From the NCBI GenBank assembly GCA_023955225.1, contig JAGSGJ010000006.1, forward strand, positions 5,372 through 69,371: DNA of 64,000 nucleotides, given 5' to 3'. The DNA is from Sulfurovum sp. (GTDB taxonomy: Bacteria; Campylobacterota; Campylobacteria; Campylobacterales; Sulfurovaceae). The position numbers were made by a program, and so were the translations under genes. Shown here piece by piece: positions 7,378-15,820 of this stretch; the first letter of the stretch is position 1, and every line of letters begins with the position of its first letter. The notes beneath the pieces were generated by a model that had not been told where the DNA came from, did no database searches, and worked only from the letters and a program-made list of their open reading frames with translations.

Positions 7378-9330
7378 TTAAAAACATTTTTCCAGTTCAT
7401 GAGGCAACATGGGCTTACCATAAAAATAACCCTGAATATTTTCACAACCATGCTCCAGTAAAAAGTCTCTTTGCTCTTCTGTCTCAACTCCTTCCGCAAT
7501 GACACCCAGTTTCAAACTTTTTGCTAAAGCGATTATTGCTTTGGCAATCCCAACATCCTCTTCATCATCAGGTAATCCATCAATGAATGTCTTATCGATC
7601 TTAAGCTTATCAATGGGTAGTCGCTTCAAATAAGAGAGAGAAGAATACCCTGTTCCAAAATCATCTATCGCCAATTCAATACCCATGTCTCCAAGCTTAT
7701 TAAGCACAGATATAGCATCTTCTGGATGATTCATGATTTGACCTTCTGCTACCTCAAGTTCAAGCCACTCTGCCCTACACCCCGTTTCTATCAGCATTCC
7801 CTTAAATACAGAAATAAAGTCTTTTTGATGCAGTTGTTTAATGGAAAGGTTAAGGGCCAATACACCTGGGTTGAACCCCTCTTTATACCACTGTACCATT
7901 TGTTTCATGGCCATCTTCATTACCCATTGATCTAGTGCAACTATAAATCCTGTCTCTTCTGCAATCGATAGAAATTTTGAAGGTGTTATTAGACCCATAC
8001 TAGGATGTTCCCATCTTACTAAAGCTTCCATACCGATATGTTGTAATGTTTCAGCATTAATTTGAGGCTGATAGTAGACAACAAACTCTTCCTTCTCTAA
8101 AGCTGTATGCAGATTTGCCTGCATAACAACATGATCTACTGCTAAAGCTGTCATTTCAGTCGAATAAAATTGAAAGTTATTCTTGCCCCCCTTTTTAGCC
8201 TTATACATTGCAGTATCTGCATACATTATCAGTTTATTCATATCTATATCATCATGTGGATAAAGACTGATTCCTATGCTAGCTGTAACATACAATGTAT
8301 GCTCATCAATATAGATAGGTACGGCCAAACAATCTATAATCTTTTGTGCTAGGAGAGATGCATTTTCTCCTTTGTTAAGATCGTCCATAAGAATAATAAA
8401 TTCATCCCCGCCCAATCGTGCCAAACTGTCCTCTTTACGAATACTATTATGAAGCCGAGAGGCTACTGCTTGAAGGACTTTATCTCCAAGGGCATGGCCT
8501 AAAGAATCATTGATTGGTTTAAATCGGTCCAGGTCAACAAAAAGGAGTGCTAACTCATTTTTATGCCGTTTCGCTTTCTCTATGGCTTGAGACAATCGAT
8601 CATTAAAAAGAGCTCTATTGGGCAGTCCTGTTAAACTATCATAATGCGCAAGAGCCTTTAGTTTAATATTTGCCTTATTTAACTCTTCTGACCGTAATGC
8701 AAGCTCTCTATGCTCTTCCTCCAAACATTCATGAGCATTTTTATCTTTCTCATTTATAAAGTACTTAATTAAAAGAAATACACCGGCTAATGCTGCTGAG
8801 CTATTCAACAAAAAGAATAGCTCTATGGCTGTTTGTGATAGAAATGTAGTACGACTTTCTATCAGTGCCTGGTCAATGACTGTAGAGAAAACAACAAGAA
8901 CTATAAAAGCATAAAACCAATAGAGTGACTTTTTACTGTCTTCATATATTAACGCTGCAATAGGAGCAAAAAAAGCCCACAGCATTACAAAACTACCTGA
9001 TGCAAACCCTCCCAAGGACCACATGAGAAAAAAGGGCAGGAAGAGAACCAGTATCATTTGTATCTGTTGTAGTAAAATAATATTTTTTGTTTTATAGAGA
9101 TGGCATAAATTAAATAGGGAAATGACACTATAGGAAAGCGGTATCGAAGCTGATACGTATTGGCCTAAGAAAATATACAAGATTCCCCAAACCAATGCTG
9201 CAGGCCCTATAATAAGAGGAACAATGATCAAAGAAGATTTTTTTAATCTTAATGCTTTACTGTCCGTTGATAACACTACAGCATTTAGATAATTATTAAA
9301 ATATTTCTTTATTAGATTGATAAGCATCAT
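7378..9330 (-). CDS. membrane-bound GGDEF-EAL c-di-GMP protein
   Basis: A 650-residue protein. Residues 1-190 hold about six hydrophobic helices (MASE-like sensor, family not identified), followed by a short coiled stretch, a GGDEF domain (about 225-390) and an EAL domain (about 400-650). The cyclase motif is intact (RLGGDEF) with an RxxD inhibitory site (RKED). The phosphodiesterase motifs are also present (EALVRW, LNLS, DDFGTGYSS, EGVET). It may thus make or break c-di-GMP. Its catalytic half is closely similar to that of the gene at 176-3490, which suggests duplication. A TATAAT-like sequence lies at about 9337-9345. No clear RBS is visible. Confidence 0.92.
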   Translation of the reverse strand: MMLINLIKKYFNNYLNAVVLSTDSKALRLKKSSLIIVPLIIGPAALVWGILYIFLGQYVSASIPLSYSVISLFNLCHLYKTKNIILLQQIQMILVLFLPFFLMWSLGGFASGSFVMLWAFFAPIAALIYEDSKKSLYWFYAFIVLVVFSTVIDQALIESRTTFLSQTAIELFFLLNSSAALAGVFLLIKYFINEKDKNAHECLEEEHRELALRSEELNKANIKLKALAHYDSLTGLPNRALFNDRLSQAIEKAKRHKNELALLFVDLDRFKPINDSLGHALGDKVLQAVASRLHNSIRKEDSLARLGGDEFIILMDDLNKGENASLLAQKIIDCLAVPIYIDEHTLYVTASIGISLYPHDDIDMNKLIMYADTAMYKAKKGGKNNFQFYSTEMTALAVDHVVMQANLHTALEKEEFVVYYQPQINAETLQHIGMEALVRWEHPSMGLITPSKFLSIAEETGFIVALDQWVMKMAMKQMVQWYKEGFNPGVLALNLSIKQLHQKDFISVFKGMLIETGCRAEWLELEVAEGQIMNHPEDAISVLNKLGDMGIELAIDDFGTGYSSLSYLKRLPIDKLKIDKTFIDGLPDDEEDVGIAKAIIALAKSLKLGVIAEGVETEEQRDFLLEHGCENIQGYFYGKPMLPHELEKCF

Positions 9331-9414
9331 TTTTTATTATATCATAATTTAAATTGACTGAAAAGATCTCAAAGTCTGCTATGCTAGTAGTTAGATTGGA
9401 TTGCATAAAATAAG

Positions 9415-9502
9415 TGGCCGGGAGAGGGGGATTCGAACCCCCGGAGGTATTACCCTCACCGGTTTTCAAGACCGGCACGTTCAACCGCTCCGACATCTCC
9501 CG
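9415..9502 (-). tRNA. tRNA-Ser (anticodon TGA)
   Basis: An 88-base type II tRNA with a 7-bp acceptor stem (CGGGAGA / TCTCCCG), anticodon loop CTTGAAA giving TGA, a long variable arm, a T loop with GGTTCGAATCC, and an encoded CCA. First gene of a four-tRNA cluster read on the minus strand (last in genome coordinates order). Confidence 0.97.
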
Positions 9503-9555
9503 ACATTTGAAGAATAGAATATTATCTAAAGATAGATAAAGTCTAGTTTATATGG

Positions 9556-9629
9556 TGGAGGAGCCACCCGGATTTGAACCGGGGATAGCAGCTTTGCAGG
9601 CTGCGGCCTTACCGCTTGGCGATGGCTCC
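9556..9629 (-). tRNA. tRNA-Cys (anticodon GCA)
   Basis: A 74-base tRNA with acceptor stem GGAGCCA / TGGCTCC, discriminator T, encoded CCA, and anticodon loop CTGCAAA giving GCA. Part of the Gly-Leu-Cys-Ser cluster. Confidence 0.97.
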
Positions 9630-9697
9630 ACATAAAATATATAAATAATGGAACAGCAAAATAAACTACAGTTTGTAGTATTTAATGTTCCATCAAG

Positions 9698-9784
9698 TGG
9701 TACCCGGAGCCGGACTTGAACCGGCACGGTCACAATGACCGGGGGATTTTAAGTCCCCTGTGTCTACCATTCCACCACCCGGGC
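9698..9784 (-). tRNA. tRNA-Leu (anticodon TAA)
   Basis: An 87-base type II tRNA with anticodon loop ACTTAAAAT giving TAA, a long variable arm (GGTCATTGTGACC), T loop GGTTCAAGTCC, and an encoded CCA after discriminator A. Confidence 0.97.
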
Positions 9785-9824
9785 ATAATTGGTACCATTC
9801 ATATATCAAAATGTTCATTTTTTA

Positions 9825-9899
9825 TGGAGCGGGCGAACGGGTTCGAACCGTCGACCCCAACCTTGGCAAGGTTATGCTCTACCGCTGAGCTACGCCCGC
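9825..9899 (-). tRNA. tRNA-Gly (anticodon GCC)
   Basis: A 75-base tRNA with acceptor stem GCGGGCG / CGCCCGC, anticodon loop CTTGCCAA giving GCC, and an encoded CCA. It is the first of the four tRNAs in transcription order; an AT-rich divergent region separates it from ilvD. Confidence 0.97.
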
Positions 9900-10076
9900 A
9901 AATCCATACCTCTTCTAAGTATTCACTTAAAATTGGAGTGCGATTATAGCCAAAAAAGTTTTTAATGTAAAGAGAATTTAAGGCTTTTGGCTTTAAAAGA
10001 AGATTTTCTATGATTTTTTGAGTTTCATCTGCTATAATCAATTAAATAACTAAAATATAAACATAAAGGCTTTTAC

Positions 10077-11765
10077 ATGAGAAGTGACGAAATAAAACAG
10101 GGGTTTAGTAGAGCTCCACATAGAAGTCTACTGCGTGCAACCGGTGTAAAAGATGAAGATTTCGAAAAACCGTTCATCGGTGTAGCAAACTCATTTATAG
10201 AAATCATTCCAGGGCATTTTTTCCTCAATAAAGTAGCTGAAGTGATCAAAGAAGAGATTCGTGCCAACGGTTGTGTACCTTTTGAATTTAATACCATCGG
10301 TGTTGATGACGGTATCGCTATGGGTCATGATGGGATGCTTTACTCTCTTCCGAGTCGTGAAATAATCGCTAACTCCATAGAGACTGTCATGAATGCACAT
10401 AAACTTGATGCCATGATAGCGATACCTAACTGTGACAAGATCGTTCCGGGGATGATCATGGGAGCCTTACGTGTTAATGTACCTACAGTATTTGTCTCTG
10501 GAGGTCCTATGGAAAAAGGATACACTAAAGATGGTACCCCTATCGATCTTGCTACAGCATTTGAAGCAGTGGGGAAACATGAGGCAGGTGACATTACGGA
10601 TGAAGAACTTCTTGACATCGAGTGTAATGCTTGTCCAAGTGGGGGATCGTGTTCAGGAATGTTTACAGCCAACTCCATGAATACACTTATGGAAGCTATG
10701 GGCATCGCTCTTCCGGGTAACGGAACGATACTGGCATTGACGCCTGAGAGAACAGAACTTTACAAACAAGCCGCCAGACGTATCTGTGAGATCGCAAAAT
10801 CAGAGCAAAGCGAGCGTGAAAAATACCGTATGAGAAACATTTTAAATGAAAATGCTGTACGTAATGCCTTTGCTGTTGATATGGCAATGGGTGGGTCTTC
10901 AAATACAGTACTGCACATGCTGGCGATTGCAAGAGAAGCAGAAGTCGACTTTAACCTCGGTGACATCAATGCTATCTCTAAACGTGTTTCTCACATCGCT
11001 AAGATCTCTCCTTCACTTTCAACCGTACACATGGAAGATATCAATAAGGCAGGTGGAGTCAATGCCGTGATGCATGAGATGATGAAACGTGGTGATGACA
11101 TCCTGCTAGATAATCTAGGGGTTACAGGTGAAACACTTTATGAAAAAGTCAAAGATGCCGAAATTCTTGATACCAATATTATCCATACTATAGACAATGC
11201 ATACTCAGAAGTGGGTGGACTTGCTATCCTTTATGGTAACCTTGCAGAACAAGGTGCTGTAATCAAAACTGCTGGGATTACCGGAGATAGAGTATTTACA
11301 GGAACCGCAGTGTGTTTTAACTCTCAAGATGAGTGTATAGACGGGATATTAGCCGGTAAAGTTAAAGCCGGAGATGTTGTAGTCATCCGTTATGAAGGTC
11401 CTCGCGGTGGTCCTGGTATGCAAGAGATGCTTAGCCCTACAAGCCTTATCATGGGTATGGGACTTGGAGACAAGGTTGCATTGATCACTGATGGTCGATT
11501 CTCTGGGGCTACAAGAGGTGCAAGTATCGGACATGTAAGTCCTGAAGCTGCGGAAGGTGGACTCATAGGTCTACTCGAAGATGGAGATGAGATACACATC
11601 GATGTAGATGAATATATCTTGCGTGCGAACCTCAGTGATGCAGTGATCGCAAAGAGAAGAGCAAACTTTACACCGCTTATCAAACCATTGAAAAGTAAAT
11701 GGTTAAGACAATATAGAGCGTTGGTAACAAATGCGAGTTCTGGCGCTGTGCTAGAAGCAGAATAA
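10077..11765 (+). CDS. ilvD: dihydroxy-acid dehydratase
   Basis: A 562-residue cytoplasmic enzyme of valine, leucine and isoleucine synthesis that dehydrates 2,3-dihydroxy-acids to 2-oxo-acids. Full length for the IlvD family. Iron-sulfur and metal ligands are visible: CDKIVPGM near residue 121, NACPSGGSCSGM near residue 190, and the GGSSNTVLH and GRFSGATRG stretches. The ATG has the AAAGGC ribosome-binding site just upstream. The gene stands alone, with no other ilv genes nearby, as is common in Campylobacterota. Confidence 0.97.
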   Translation: MRSDEIKQGFSRAPHRSLLRATGVKDEDFEKPFIGVANSFIEIIPGHFFLNKVAEVIKEEIRANGCVPFEFNTIGVDDGIAMGHDGMLYSLPSREIIANSIETVMNAHKLDAMIAIPNCDKIVPGMIMGALRVNVPTVFVSGGPMEKGYTKDGTPIDLATAFEAVGKHEAGDITDEELLDIECNACPSGGSCSGMFTANSMNTLMEAMGIALPGNGTILALTPERTELYKQAARRICEIAKSEQSEREKYRMRNILNENAVRNAFAVDMAMGGSSNTVLHMLAIAREAEVDFNLGDINAISKRVSHIAKISPSLSTVHMEDINKAGGVNAVMHEMMKRGDDILLDNLGVTGETLYEKVKDAEILDTNIIHTIDNAYSEVGGLAILYGNLAEQGAVIKTAGITGDRVFTGTAVCFNSQDECIDGILAGKVKAGDVVVIRYEGPRGGPGMQEMLSPTSLIMGMGLGDKVALITDGRFSGATRGASIGHVSPEAAEGGLIGLLEDGDEIHIDVDEYILRANLSDAVIAKRRANFTPLIKPLKSKWLRQYRALVTNASSGAVLEAE

Positions 11766-11798
11766 TAAATAATAATTTTATATAGAATCTCTATATCT

Positions 11799-11831
11799 TG
11801 TCAAGGTTCGGCCTTGACATACTCCCCTCTA
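11799..11831. other. hairpin and half-repeat after ilvD (possible mobile-element end)
   Basis: An 8-bp perfect stem (TGTCAAGG / CCTTGACA, 5-base loop) is followed by TACTCCCCTCTA. It has no T-run, so it is a poor intrinsic terminator. The CCCCTCTA at 11824-11831 recurs inverted as TAGAGGGG at 12201-12208, on the other side of the small zinc-ribbon gene. The hairpin plus CATACTCCCC resembles the ends of IS200/IS605-type elements from memory, but no transposase is present. Confidence 0.4.
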
Positions 11832-11874
11832 AATCCATAAAAACAGTAAAAGACTTGAGGTTAACTAAAAAATT

Positions 11875-12102
11875 TTAGTTAGTTAAGTGAAGTCTTGATA
11901 TGAGTTTCCCCATAAGTGTCGACTTTAGAGGCAAGGATACAATGTCATTCAGACTCTTGTTCTCATTAGATAAGAGCCTGCAACAAATTCTATTGCTTAC
12001 CGTAACACTTTGTCTTTCATGTACTTCACCACAGAATGCGCATTGCTTCCATACACCGTTCCAAGTAACATTTGTGTTGTTACATTTTCTACAGACACTC
12101 AT
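11875..12102 (-). CDS. small zinc-ribbon protein, unknown function
   Basis: A 75-residue protein not recognised as a known family. The first 25 residues hold two CxxC pairs (CRKC and CAFC) 14 residues apart, a plausible zinc ribbon, and a CC pair follows near residue 40. The start is well supported by AAAGGAAG seven bases upstream. Flanking inverted CCCCTCTA/TAGAGGGG motifs and lack of partners suggest a small acquired cassette. It could also be the decayed N-terminus of a larger gene. Confidence 0.5.
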   Translation of the reverse strand: MSVCRKCNNTNVTWNGVWKQCAFCGEVHERQSVTVSNRICCRLLSNENKSLNDIVSLPLKSTLMGKLISRLHLTN

Positions 12103-12209
12103 AATACTTCCTTTACACTTTTTATTAAGACAAAATGACCTAGTTGATGCAGCTCATACGGATCTACTGAGTTCCTGATTCCAATATAGGTTTAATTGAA
12201 TAGAGGGGT

Positions 12210-12231
12210 TTGAGGAGCCAATACTCCTCAA
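12210..12231 (-). terminator. terminator-like hairpin after the LysM-NlpC/P60 gene
   Basis: An 8-bp stem TTGAGGAG / CTCCTCAA with a 6-base loop lies 16 bases past the stop codon of the LysM gene. The T-run is missing, so confidence is modest. Nearly the same hairpin follows rplT at 18575-18594. Confidence 0.45.
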
Positions 12232-12246
12232 GAAGACGATTTACTA

Positions 12247-13188
12247 TTATGAAGGGCGTCTTGCCCCTTTATATCTATTGCTATAAAAATTCTTATGCAG
12301 ACTTGTGATGATAACTTTTTTCTTTGCAGAAGACGCATGAATAAACTTATTATCACCTAAATAAATACCTACATGATTCACATACCCTTTACGTCTTTTA
12401 GAAGTATCAAAGAAAATAAGGTCTCCCTTTTTAAGTTCATCTCTTTTCACATATTTCCCAAATTTTGACTGGTTGATAGAAGTACGCGGTATAGTGACAC
12501 CAATATTTTTATAGACATACTTTGTAAAGCTGGAACAGTCATAGGTATTTTTATTACCACTTGCTCCCCATACATATTTTCGTCCTAGTTTCGTTTTTGC
12601 CAAAGAGGTGATTTTCTGACACTTATCTGCATTCTCATCTTTCTTGCTTGCGAAAATATCACTGAAGTTGAACTTAGCAGATTTTTTTGCTTTACCTGTC
12701 TCTAAACTGATCGTATCCAAGCGAGAAAGAGATGTGACCAATTTTTTATTGGAAGCTTTTTTCTGCACCTTTGCAAGTTTGACTGTTTTCTTGTTTTGAG
12801 GTACTTTTAATACTTGTCCTATTTTAATGGTTTCATTCTTTTTAAGCCCATTGGCTTTTCGAACCTTTGCAATAGTCGTATGGTGTTTTCGTGCAATAGC
12901 AGAAAGAGTGTCTCCTCTTTTTATGACATGTTTTGTTGAGGCAGCAGGTATTTGCTTTTTTGCAGCATAGCTACTGGTTGGTACTTTCAACACCTTTCCA
13001 AACTTAAGAACATCGCTTTTTTTAAGACCGTTCGCCTGTCTGACTTTTATAATAGAAGTATGATGTTTTCGTGCAATACCAGAAAGTGTTTCACCTTTCT
13101 TCACTGTATGATTAATAGTGTGAGTAGATGCTTTGGATGTAACTGTAGCGAGTGACAAAGTAAGTAAAAGTGTATAAAGTTTTTTCAA
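12247..13188 (-). CDS. LysM-LysM-NlpC/P60 peptidoglycan hydrolase
   Basis: A 313-residue exported protein. After the signal peptide come two LysM domains (about 27-70 and 86-130; each with GETLSGIARKHH or GDTLSAIARKHH), a Lys-rich linker, and a C-terminal NlpC/P60 cysteine peptidase (about 195-313) with the catalytic Cys in YDCSSF and the His in NHVGIYLG. It should bind glycan and cleave peptide cross-bridges in the cell wall, for example during separation or remodelling. The start is a TTG with a strong AGGGGA site. The 5' leader of about 300 bases carries a c-di-GMP-I riboswitch, so expression is probably set by c-di-GMP. Confidence 0.93.
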   Translation of the reverse strand: MKKLYTLLLTLSLATVTSKASTHTINHTVKKGETLSGIARKHHTSIIKVRQANGLKKSDVLKFGKVLKVPTSSYAAKKQIPAASTKHVIKRGDTLSAIARKHHTTIAKVRKANGLKKNETIKIGQVLKVPQNKKTVKLAKVQKKASNKKLVTSLSRLDTISLETGKAKKSAKFNFSDIFASKKDENADKCQKITSLAKTKLGRKYVWGASGNKNTYDCSSFTKYVYKNIGVTIPRTSINQSKFGKYVKRDELKKGDLIFFDTSKRRKGYVNHVGIYLGDNKFIHASSAKKKVIITSLHKNFYSNRYKGARRPS

Positions 13189-13368
13189 TGAATTCCCCTA
13201 ATGAATTGTAAAATAAGTATATCCTATAAAAGTATATACTAAAAAATATTGAGTAATTGTATCTATATATGATTAATCAAAAATAAACATTATTTTAAAT
13301 CTGACTTAAACACATACAGCGCTGTCCGCTAGAGAAGGAAAGATTTTAAATGCAGTATTAACACGCAT

Positions 13369-13447
13369 ATATTGGTAACCTGGCAATCTTAACTAAGACC
13401 CATGGCTTTCTGTCCCCACTTCGCAATGGGTTTAGCCTTTTCAACAT
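13369..13447 (-). promoter_or_regulatory. c-di-GMP-I (GEMM) riboswitch aptamer
   Basis: Read on the minus strand, the element has the GEMM landmarks in order: a P1 pair (ATGTTG at 13442-13447 with CAATAT at 13369-13374), AAGGCTAAACC, a hairpin CCCATT-GCGA-AGTGGG with a GNRA tetraloop, GGACAGAAAGCC, a second hairpin built on GGGTCTT / AAGATTGCC, and the closing AGGTTACC. The aptamer begins about 50 bases after a TATAAT box and ends about 180 bases before the TTG of the LysM-NlpC/P60 gene. The position taken for G20 is G, which fits c-di-GMP better than cyclic AMP-GMP. An AU-rich hairpin (AGTATAT / ATATACT, 13217-13241) close to the RBS is a possible expression platform. Confidence 0.85.
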
Positions 13448-13496
13448 CTCTATAGGTAAGAATAACTAAATCCACTTTAAAATAAAATAAAGCCAG

Positions 13497-13502
13497 ATTA
13501 TA
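13497..13502 (-). promoter_or_regulatory. candidate -10 box for the riboswitch transcript
   Basis: A perfect TATAAT on the minus strand lies about 50 bases before the aptamer and just past the end of the GMC dehydrogenase gene. Campylobacterota sigma-70 promoters often lack a -35 box, which is also true here. Confidence 0.4.
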
Positions 13503-13516
13503 AGACAGTATAAATA

Positions 13517-15196
13517 TTAACTTTTTTGTAGTTGTTTGACTATATGGTCGGCTACCCTGAATGCATTCGCATAAATGGTCCAGGTATAGGCTACTGAACC
13601 CCCAGTAGGCATAAAACTGGCATCTGCGACATAAAGGTTCTTCACATCATGAGAGCGACAATATTTGTTCAGTACCGATGTTTTAGGGTCATCCCCAAAA
13701 CGACATCCACCGGCCACCAGATTTTGCGGGGGAGCAGAAGAGACAGCAGAGTAAATGTTTTTTGCGCCCATCTCTTCCAGTACTTTCTCACATTTCTTTG
13801 CAATATAATTGCCTACTTTAACATCTTGAGGGTGCCCTTCCAGACGCAATTTGCCTACGGGCATGCCAAACTTGTCTTTATGGGTAGGATCCAACGAGAC
13901 AAAGCAGTCATCATTAGGAAGCCAGTCATTAAAGACTTCAAACCGTATACTTTTCTGTTCTGTAAAACGTGAGACAAGACGTTCTCCCAAATCTTTACCC
14001 CACACAAGCTTGCTGTCTTCATAAGCATTTTTACGTGCACGGCTGATAATGTTTTGATGTTCAAACATAAACTCTACAGAACCGCCTTTAAAGGACCCGT
14101 CCCACCAATGGTCTACAAAATACCAGTCCAAGATAGAACGATTGACAAAAAGCCCTGTTGTCATCAATTCTTCAAACTTTATATGTTTTAAGGAGTCCTT
14201 ATGCAGTTCTCCTTGTCCAGAACCTCCTCCAGAGAAAATAAGGTTTTTGCCAAGTTCTCCACTACTGTTTCCCAACCCATTAGGATGATGATCATTGGCT
14301 GAATTAAGTAAAAGCCTTGCACTCTCATGTGCTTGTGCCGCGACAACAAAGATCTTTCCTTTGATCTTTTTTTCTTTGCCTGTCACCGTGTCCACTACTA
14401 CGGCATGATTCACCTCATCCTTATTGTCTGTATGTAAATATTTGACATAAGTGTTACTCAGTAACGTTAGGTTACCCGTAGCTAGTGCGGGTTTTAAAAG
14501 CGCCTCTCTCGAACTACCTTTTGCCCCGGAACTACACCCATAACTTCCACAGAGATTTGAGTAATAACAGGCATCACGTCCAGGCTTGTCTTTTGAGAGA
14601 ACAGCTCTTGGTGTGACAAGAGGGGTAATGTCAAGGGATTGACAACTCTTGTCAAAAAGCTTTACCACAGCATTTTCTTTGGTAGGTGGTTGTGTAAAAT
14701 CCGCTGTACTTCGAGGTGGCTCAAATGGGTGTTTGTCTACTTTACCGGAAATGCCTACCAACTCTTCTGCCAGTGCATAGTATGGTTCCATATCATCATA
14801 AGAGATGGGCCAGTCAACCACATTGGCGCCCTTGATCTCTCCATATTTACTTTTAAGTCTAAAGTCATCTGGGTGTAAACGGTGCAACATACCGGACATC
14901 AAGTTAGAAGATCCTCCCACGATGTTCCCGTTCCAAAAGCTCCAACCGGATTCATACGTAGGTGTAGCCACCCATTCTCCTTCTACTTTTTCTTCTATCG
15001 TATGATACTCATCAAATAAATTAGGCGTGACCAAGTCTCTTCTACTGTAGGCCAATTCATCTTTAGAGAACTCTTCACGTTTGATAAGTCGGCCTTTTTC
15101 CAATACGGCTACCTTGTAGCCTGCTTGACACAAAGTATACGCAACGGCTCCCCCACTCGCTCCTGAGCCTACTATGACTACATCATATACACTCAT
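13517..15196 (-). CDS. GMC-family FAD-dependent dehydrogenase (large subunit)
   Basis: A 559-residue flavoprotein of the glucose-methanol-choline family. The N-terminus has the FAD-binding motif VVIVGSGASGG; the C-terminus has the usual ADASFMPTGGSVAYTWTIYA stretch. It resembles the large subunit of gluconate/sorbitol-type membrane dehydrogenases, which oxidise alcohols or sugars in the periplasm. It has no signal peptide; the partner encoded just upstream (4-base ATGA overlap) carries a Tat signal, so the pair is probably exported together. The usual cytochrome c third subunit is not found next to it. Substrate unknown. Confidence 0.9.
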   Translation of the reverse strand: MSVYDVVIVGSGASGGAVAYTLCQAGYKVAVLEKGRLIKREEFSKDELAYSRRDLVTPNLFDEYHTIEEKVEGEWVATPTYESGWSFWNGNIVGGSSNLMSGMLHRLHPDDFRLKSKYGEIKGANVVDWPISYDDMEPYYALAEELVGISGKVDKHPFEPPRSTADFTQPPTKENAVVKLFDKSCQSLDITPLVTPRAVLSKDKPGRDACYYSNLCGSYGCSSGAKGSSREALLKPALATGNLTLLSNTYVKYLHTDNKDEVNHAVVVDTVTGKEKKIKGKIFVVAAQAHESARLLLNSANDHHPNGLGNSSGELGKNLIFSGGGSGQGELHKDSLKHIKFEELMTTGLFVNRSILDWYFVDHWWDGSFKGGSVEFMFEHQNIISRARKNAYEDSKLVWGKDLGERLVSRFTEQKSIRFEVFNDWLPNDDCFVSLDPTHKDKFGMPVGKLRLEGHPQDVKVGNYIAKKCEKVLEEMGAKNIYSAVSSAPPQNLVAGGCRFGDDPKTSVLNKYCRSHDVKNLYVADASFMPTGGSVAYTWTIYANAFRVADHIVKQLQKS

Positions 15197-15693
15197 AGCT
15201 CGATATACCTTGTTTGTGGTCTTGGGAACCCACCATAGGAAGAGATCGCCTGCCAGCCTGCTTCTTTAATGTTTGAACCATAGATCGGGTCCGAGAGCAA
15301 CCCTTCCATCGTCAATGTCATGATACGGGACAACCAACTACTACCGTAATTTGTCTCTTCATAAGCACGTAAAGCTATTTCTTTATCTTCTACTGTCATA
15401 GACGGAAATCGTCCTTTTTCTCGCTTCTCCAGTTCATTTGCCCCATCAATTACAAACGCTTTGATGTCTTTGTCAAAACTCTTATGCATCATGGTTTCAA
15501 ACAAAAATTGTGTTGCATTCACCGATTTTGCAGAGGGGAGTTTACTCTCTTCGGGAAACAGGTGTTCCTGTACGGCAGAAATTGTCATTTCAACCTTTTT
15601 AAATTTTTTCTCAAATTCACTGACCTCTTTTGCTGCTATATAGGGGGAGAGACCAAAAGCAGAGCCCAGTATAAGAAATTTTCTTCTTTTCAT
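15193..15693 (-). CDS. gluconate 2-dehydrogenase subunit 3-like protein (Tat signal)
   Basis: A 166-residue small subunit of a GMC dehydrogenase. The chosen start (15693) gives MKRRKFLILGSAFG, a twin-arginine signal, and lies about 23 bases after the predicted transcription start; the open frame upstream to 15774 runs through the promoter and is rejected. The family member is normally needed to export and mature the FAD subunit. It overlaps the dehydrogenase gene by 4 bases, so the two are translationally coupled. Confidence 0.85.
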   Translation of the reverse strand: MKRRKFLILGSAFGLSPYIAAKEVSEFEKKFKKVEMTISAVQEHLFPEESKLPSAKSVNATQFLFETMMHKSFDKDIKAFVIDGANELEKREKGRFPSMTVEDKEIALRAYEETNYGSSWLSRIMTLTMEGLLSDPIYGSNIKEAGWQAISSYGGFPRPQTRYIEL

Positions 15694-15723
15694 TTGTATG
15701 TCTTTACATTGATTTTTTACAGC

Positions 15724-15788
15724 ATAATACTCTTGTGTGTACTTTAAGTGCAATACATTGCACGCACTTTGCACGGTTTAGATATTAT
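15724..15788. promoter_or_regulatory. divergent promoter pair with a shared 16-bp palindrome
   Basis: The perfect palindrome GTGCAATACATTGCAC (15748-15763, 7-bp arms) is followed by a third half-like copy, TTTGCAC. A TATTAT box lies on each side: 15783-15788 (plus) and 15724-15729 (minus), with gaps of 19 and 18 bases. The palindrome centre is thus near -40 for both promoters, the usual place of a class II activator such as a CRP/FNR-type protein. Leaders to the two start codons (15821 and 15693) would be about 25 bases each. This layout suggests that the GMC dehydrogenase operon and the Cys-rich peptide cluster are regulated together. Confidence 0.55.
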
Positions 15789-15820
15789 ACTTAAAGTGTT
15801 AGAAAAAGAAGGAGATACAA

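Noticed and set aside
11799..11819. Intrinsic terminator of ilvD
   Set aside because: The stem is good but no T-run follows on either strand; kept only as an unexplained hairpin.
15694..15774. N-terminal extension of the gluconate dehydrogenase small subunit
   Set aside because: It would be translated from the divergent promoter and operator region and would bury the Tat signal.
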